This document shows positions 63,122 through 64,000 of a stretch of 64,000 nt of DNA, in pieces. The position numbers were made by a program, and so were the translations under genes. The stretch is from Alphaproteobacteria bacterium UBA998 (GTDB lineage Bacteria; Pseudomonadota; Alphaproteobacteria; Rickettsiales; UBA998), in contig DBAY01000030.1 in NCBI GenBank assembly GCA_002291925.1, positions 1 to 64,000 of the forward strand. The letters run 5' to 3'. How positions within the stretch are numbered: the first letter of the stretch is position 1; the number at the start of each line of letters is the position of its first letter. The notes beneath the pieces were generated by a model, which was not told where the DNA came from, made no database searches, and saw only the letters and a list, made by a program, of their open reading frames with translations.

Positions 63122-64000
63122 TTAAATAAGTTCTAACGTTTCCTCGGAAATCCCCAGTGTCAGGGCGATACCGCGCGCCTTGGCCAGCGTTTCCCACCAC
63201 TCCGCAAGTGGTTCGGAATCCGCAACAATTCCGCCCCCTACCTGAAATTCAAAGTTTGAGCCACTCAGAACAAGCGTGCGTATGACGACGGATAATTCGC
63301 AGGCATCGCGCCCCATCCATCCCAAGGCGCCGCTATAGACGCCACGGGCCACGCGCTCCTGCTGGGCGCACCAGCGCATGGCCGCCACCTTGGGGGCACC
63401 GGTCATCGATCCAGGGGGAAATGCTGCCTTGATGGCGTCCAGATAAGTGTGGCCGGGAGAAAGCTTCGCGGTGACCGTGGAGGAGAGGTGGTGGATGGTG
63501 CGGAAACTGTCCACCTCGAAGCGGCGCGAGGCATCGATGCTGCCCGGCTCTGCCACGCGGGCCAGGTCATTGCGCATCAGATCCACAATCATGAGATTCT
63601 CGGCCCGGTCTTTGGTGCTGTGCTCCAGTGCAGCGCGCTCGGCTGAAATATCGTCACCTCGCCGAAGCGTGCCCTTGATGGGGCGGGTTTCCAGCATGCC
63701 GCCGGGTTGGGTGCGGAGGAACAGCTCCGGACTGCTGGAGAGGATTTCCGCCTCGCCAAACCGCAGATACGCGCTGTACGGGGCGGGCGAAGCCTGCAGC
63801 AATGCGAGGAACAGCGCCGGGCCCTCCGGTGCGTCTGCCCATTGTCCATGGAATTTGCGTGTCAGGTTGGCCTGATAGAAGGCGCCCGCGCGGATGGCTT
63901 CCCGCGTGGCGTCGACGGAGGCCAGATACTGTGCCTTGGTCATGCTGGCCTGCAATTCGGCCACGCGCGCCTTGGGCGCTTTTGGCAATGGGGGCGGCAT
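63122..64000 (-). CDS. pabB: Anthranilate/para-aminobenzoate synthase component I (partial)
   Basis: Chorismate-binding enzyme, probably aminodeoxychorismate synthase component I. The 292 residues inside the window carry the C-terminal catalytic domain: GAFYQANLTRKF, SPELFLRT, TRPIKGTLRRGDD, LMIVDLMRNDLARVAEPGS, HHLSSTVTAKL, FPPGSMTGAPKVAAM and the GWMGRDACELSVVIRTLVL end. The gene continues past the window edge, so the N-terminal part and true start are not seen; the ATG at 64000 is only the last visible codon. TrpE is possible, but PabB fits the short IRTLVL segment and lack of neighbours better. Confidence 0.85.
   Translation of the reverse strand: MPPPLPKAPKARVAELQASMTKAQYLASVDATREAIRAGAFYQANLTRKFHGQWADAPEGPALFLALLQASPAPYSAYLRFGEAEILSSSPELFLRTQPGGMLETRPIKGTLRRGDDISAERAALEHSTKDRAENLMIVDLMRNDLARVAEPGSIDASRRFEVDSFRTIHHLSSTVTAKLSPGHTYLDAIKAAFPPGSMTGAPKVAAMRWCAQQERVARGVYSGALGWMGRDACELSVVIRTLVLSGSNFEFQVGGGIVADSEPLAEWWETLAKARGIALTLGISEETLELI

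Overview
The window is a densely packed chromosomal segment of a free-standing (non-plasmid-like) alphaproteobacterium. Evidence for the class: CckA, DivK and PleD cell-cycle signalling proteins and a perfect CtrA-type box (TTAA-N7-TTAA), a short HprK lacking its N-terminal domain next to RapZ, an EIIA(Man) and HPr, a short proline-tRNA ligase without the editing insert, an NDUFA9-like complex I-associated protein, and a yajC-secD-Mth938 order. The order or family cannot be fixed from the sequence alone. LPS transport and lipoprotein sorting genes show a Gram-negative envelope. No phage, integrase, transposase, CRISPR array, tRNA or rRNA was seen.

Layout. 1-7 kb: NDUFA9-like and GST genes, then grxC, kdsD/kpsF, lptC, lptA, lptB and rpoN in one tight run. 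7-10 kb: two tandem CpaF/TadA-type secretion ATPases, the first broken by a single in-frame amber codon, sitting between rpoN and hpf. 10-12.6 kb: hpf followed by hprK, rapZ, manX-like EIIA and ptsH (regulatory PTS). 12.7-14.5 kb: divK-pleD. 14.5-18.7 kb: erpA-xth on the minus strand, then dgt-argS. 18.7-26.4 kb: SPOR protein, nagZ, tatABC, serS, surE, pcm, degenerate M23 lipoprotein (cell wall and protein export or repair). 26.4-26.9 kb: a cluster of intergenic palindromes. 26.9-31.4 kb: frameshifted DUF815 ATPase, photolyase, and ugd-galU for UDP-glucuronate. 31.5-34.9 kb: rpmG, yajC, secD (no secF), Mth938-like, sodB. 34.9-37.6 kb: an orphan polytopic membrane protein, a 61-residue protein and a TraX-family acyltransferase. 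37.6-45.5 kb: alaS, recA, and a split CckA (soluble PAS-kinase-receiver plus a separate two-TM double-PAS protein), ZnuA-like protein, small lipoprotein. 45.5-52.6 kb: lytic transglycosylase, NAD(P)HX repair enzyme, membrane and soluble pyrophosphatases, anchored thioredoxin. 52.7-64 kb: argG, an orphan gene behind the CtrA box, proS, lolC/E, lolD, a secreted barrel-like unknown, dnaE and a partial pabB.

The most unusual features are: a palindromic repeat inserted in frame inside dnaE, of the same family as an intergenic copy between tatC and serS, analogous in behaviour to Rickettsia palindromic elements; the split CckA; the absence of secF beside secD; two otherwise intact genes broken by one base each (cpaF-like amber stop, DUF815 one-base deletion); and palindromes that occupy the operon gaps of tatA-tatB, proS-lolC and lolC-lolD, in one case supplying the bases directly before the start codon.
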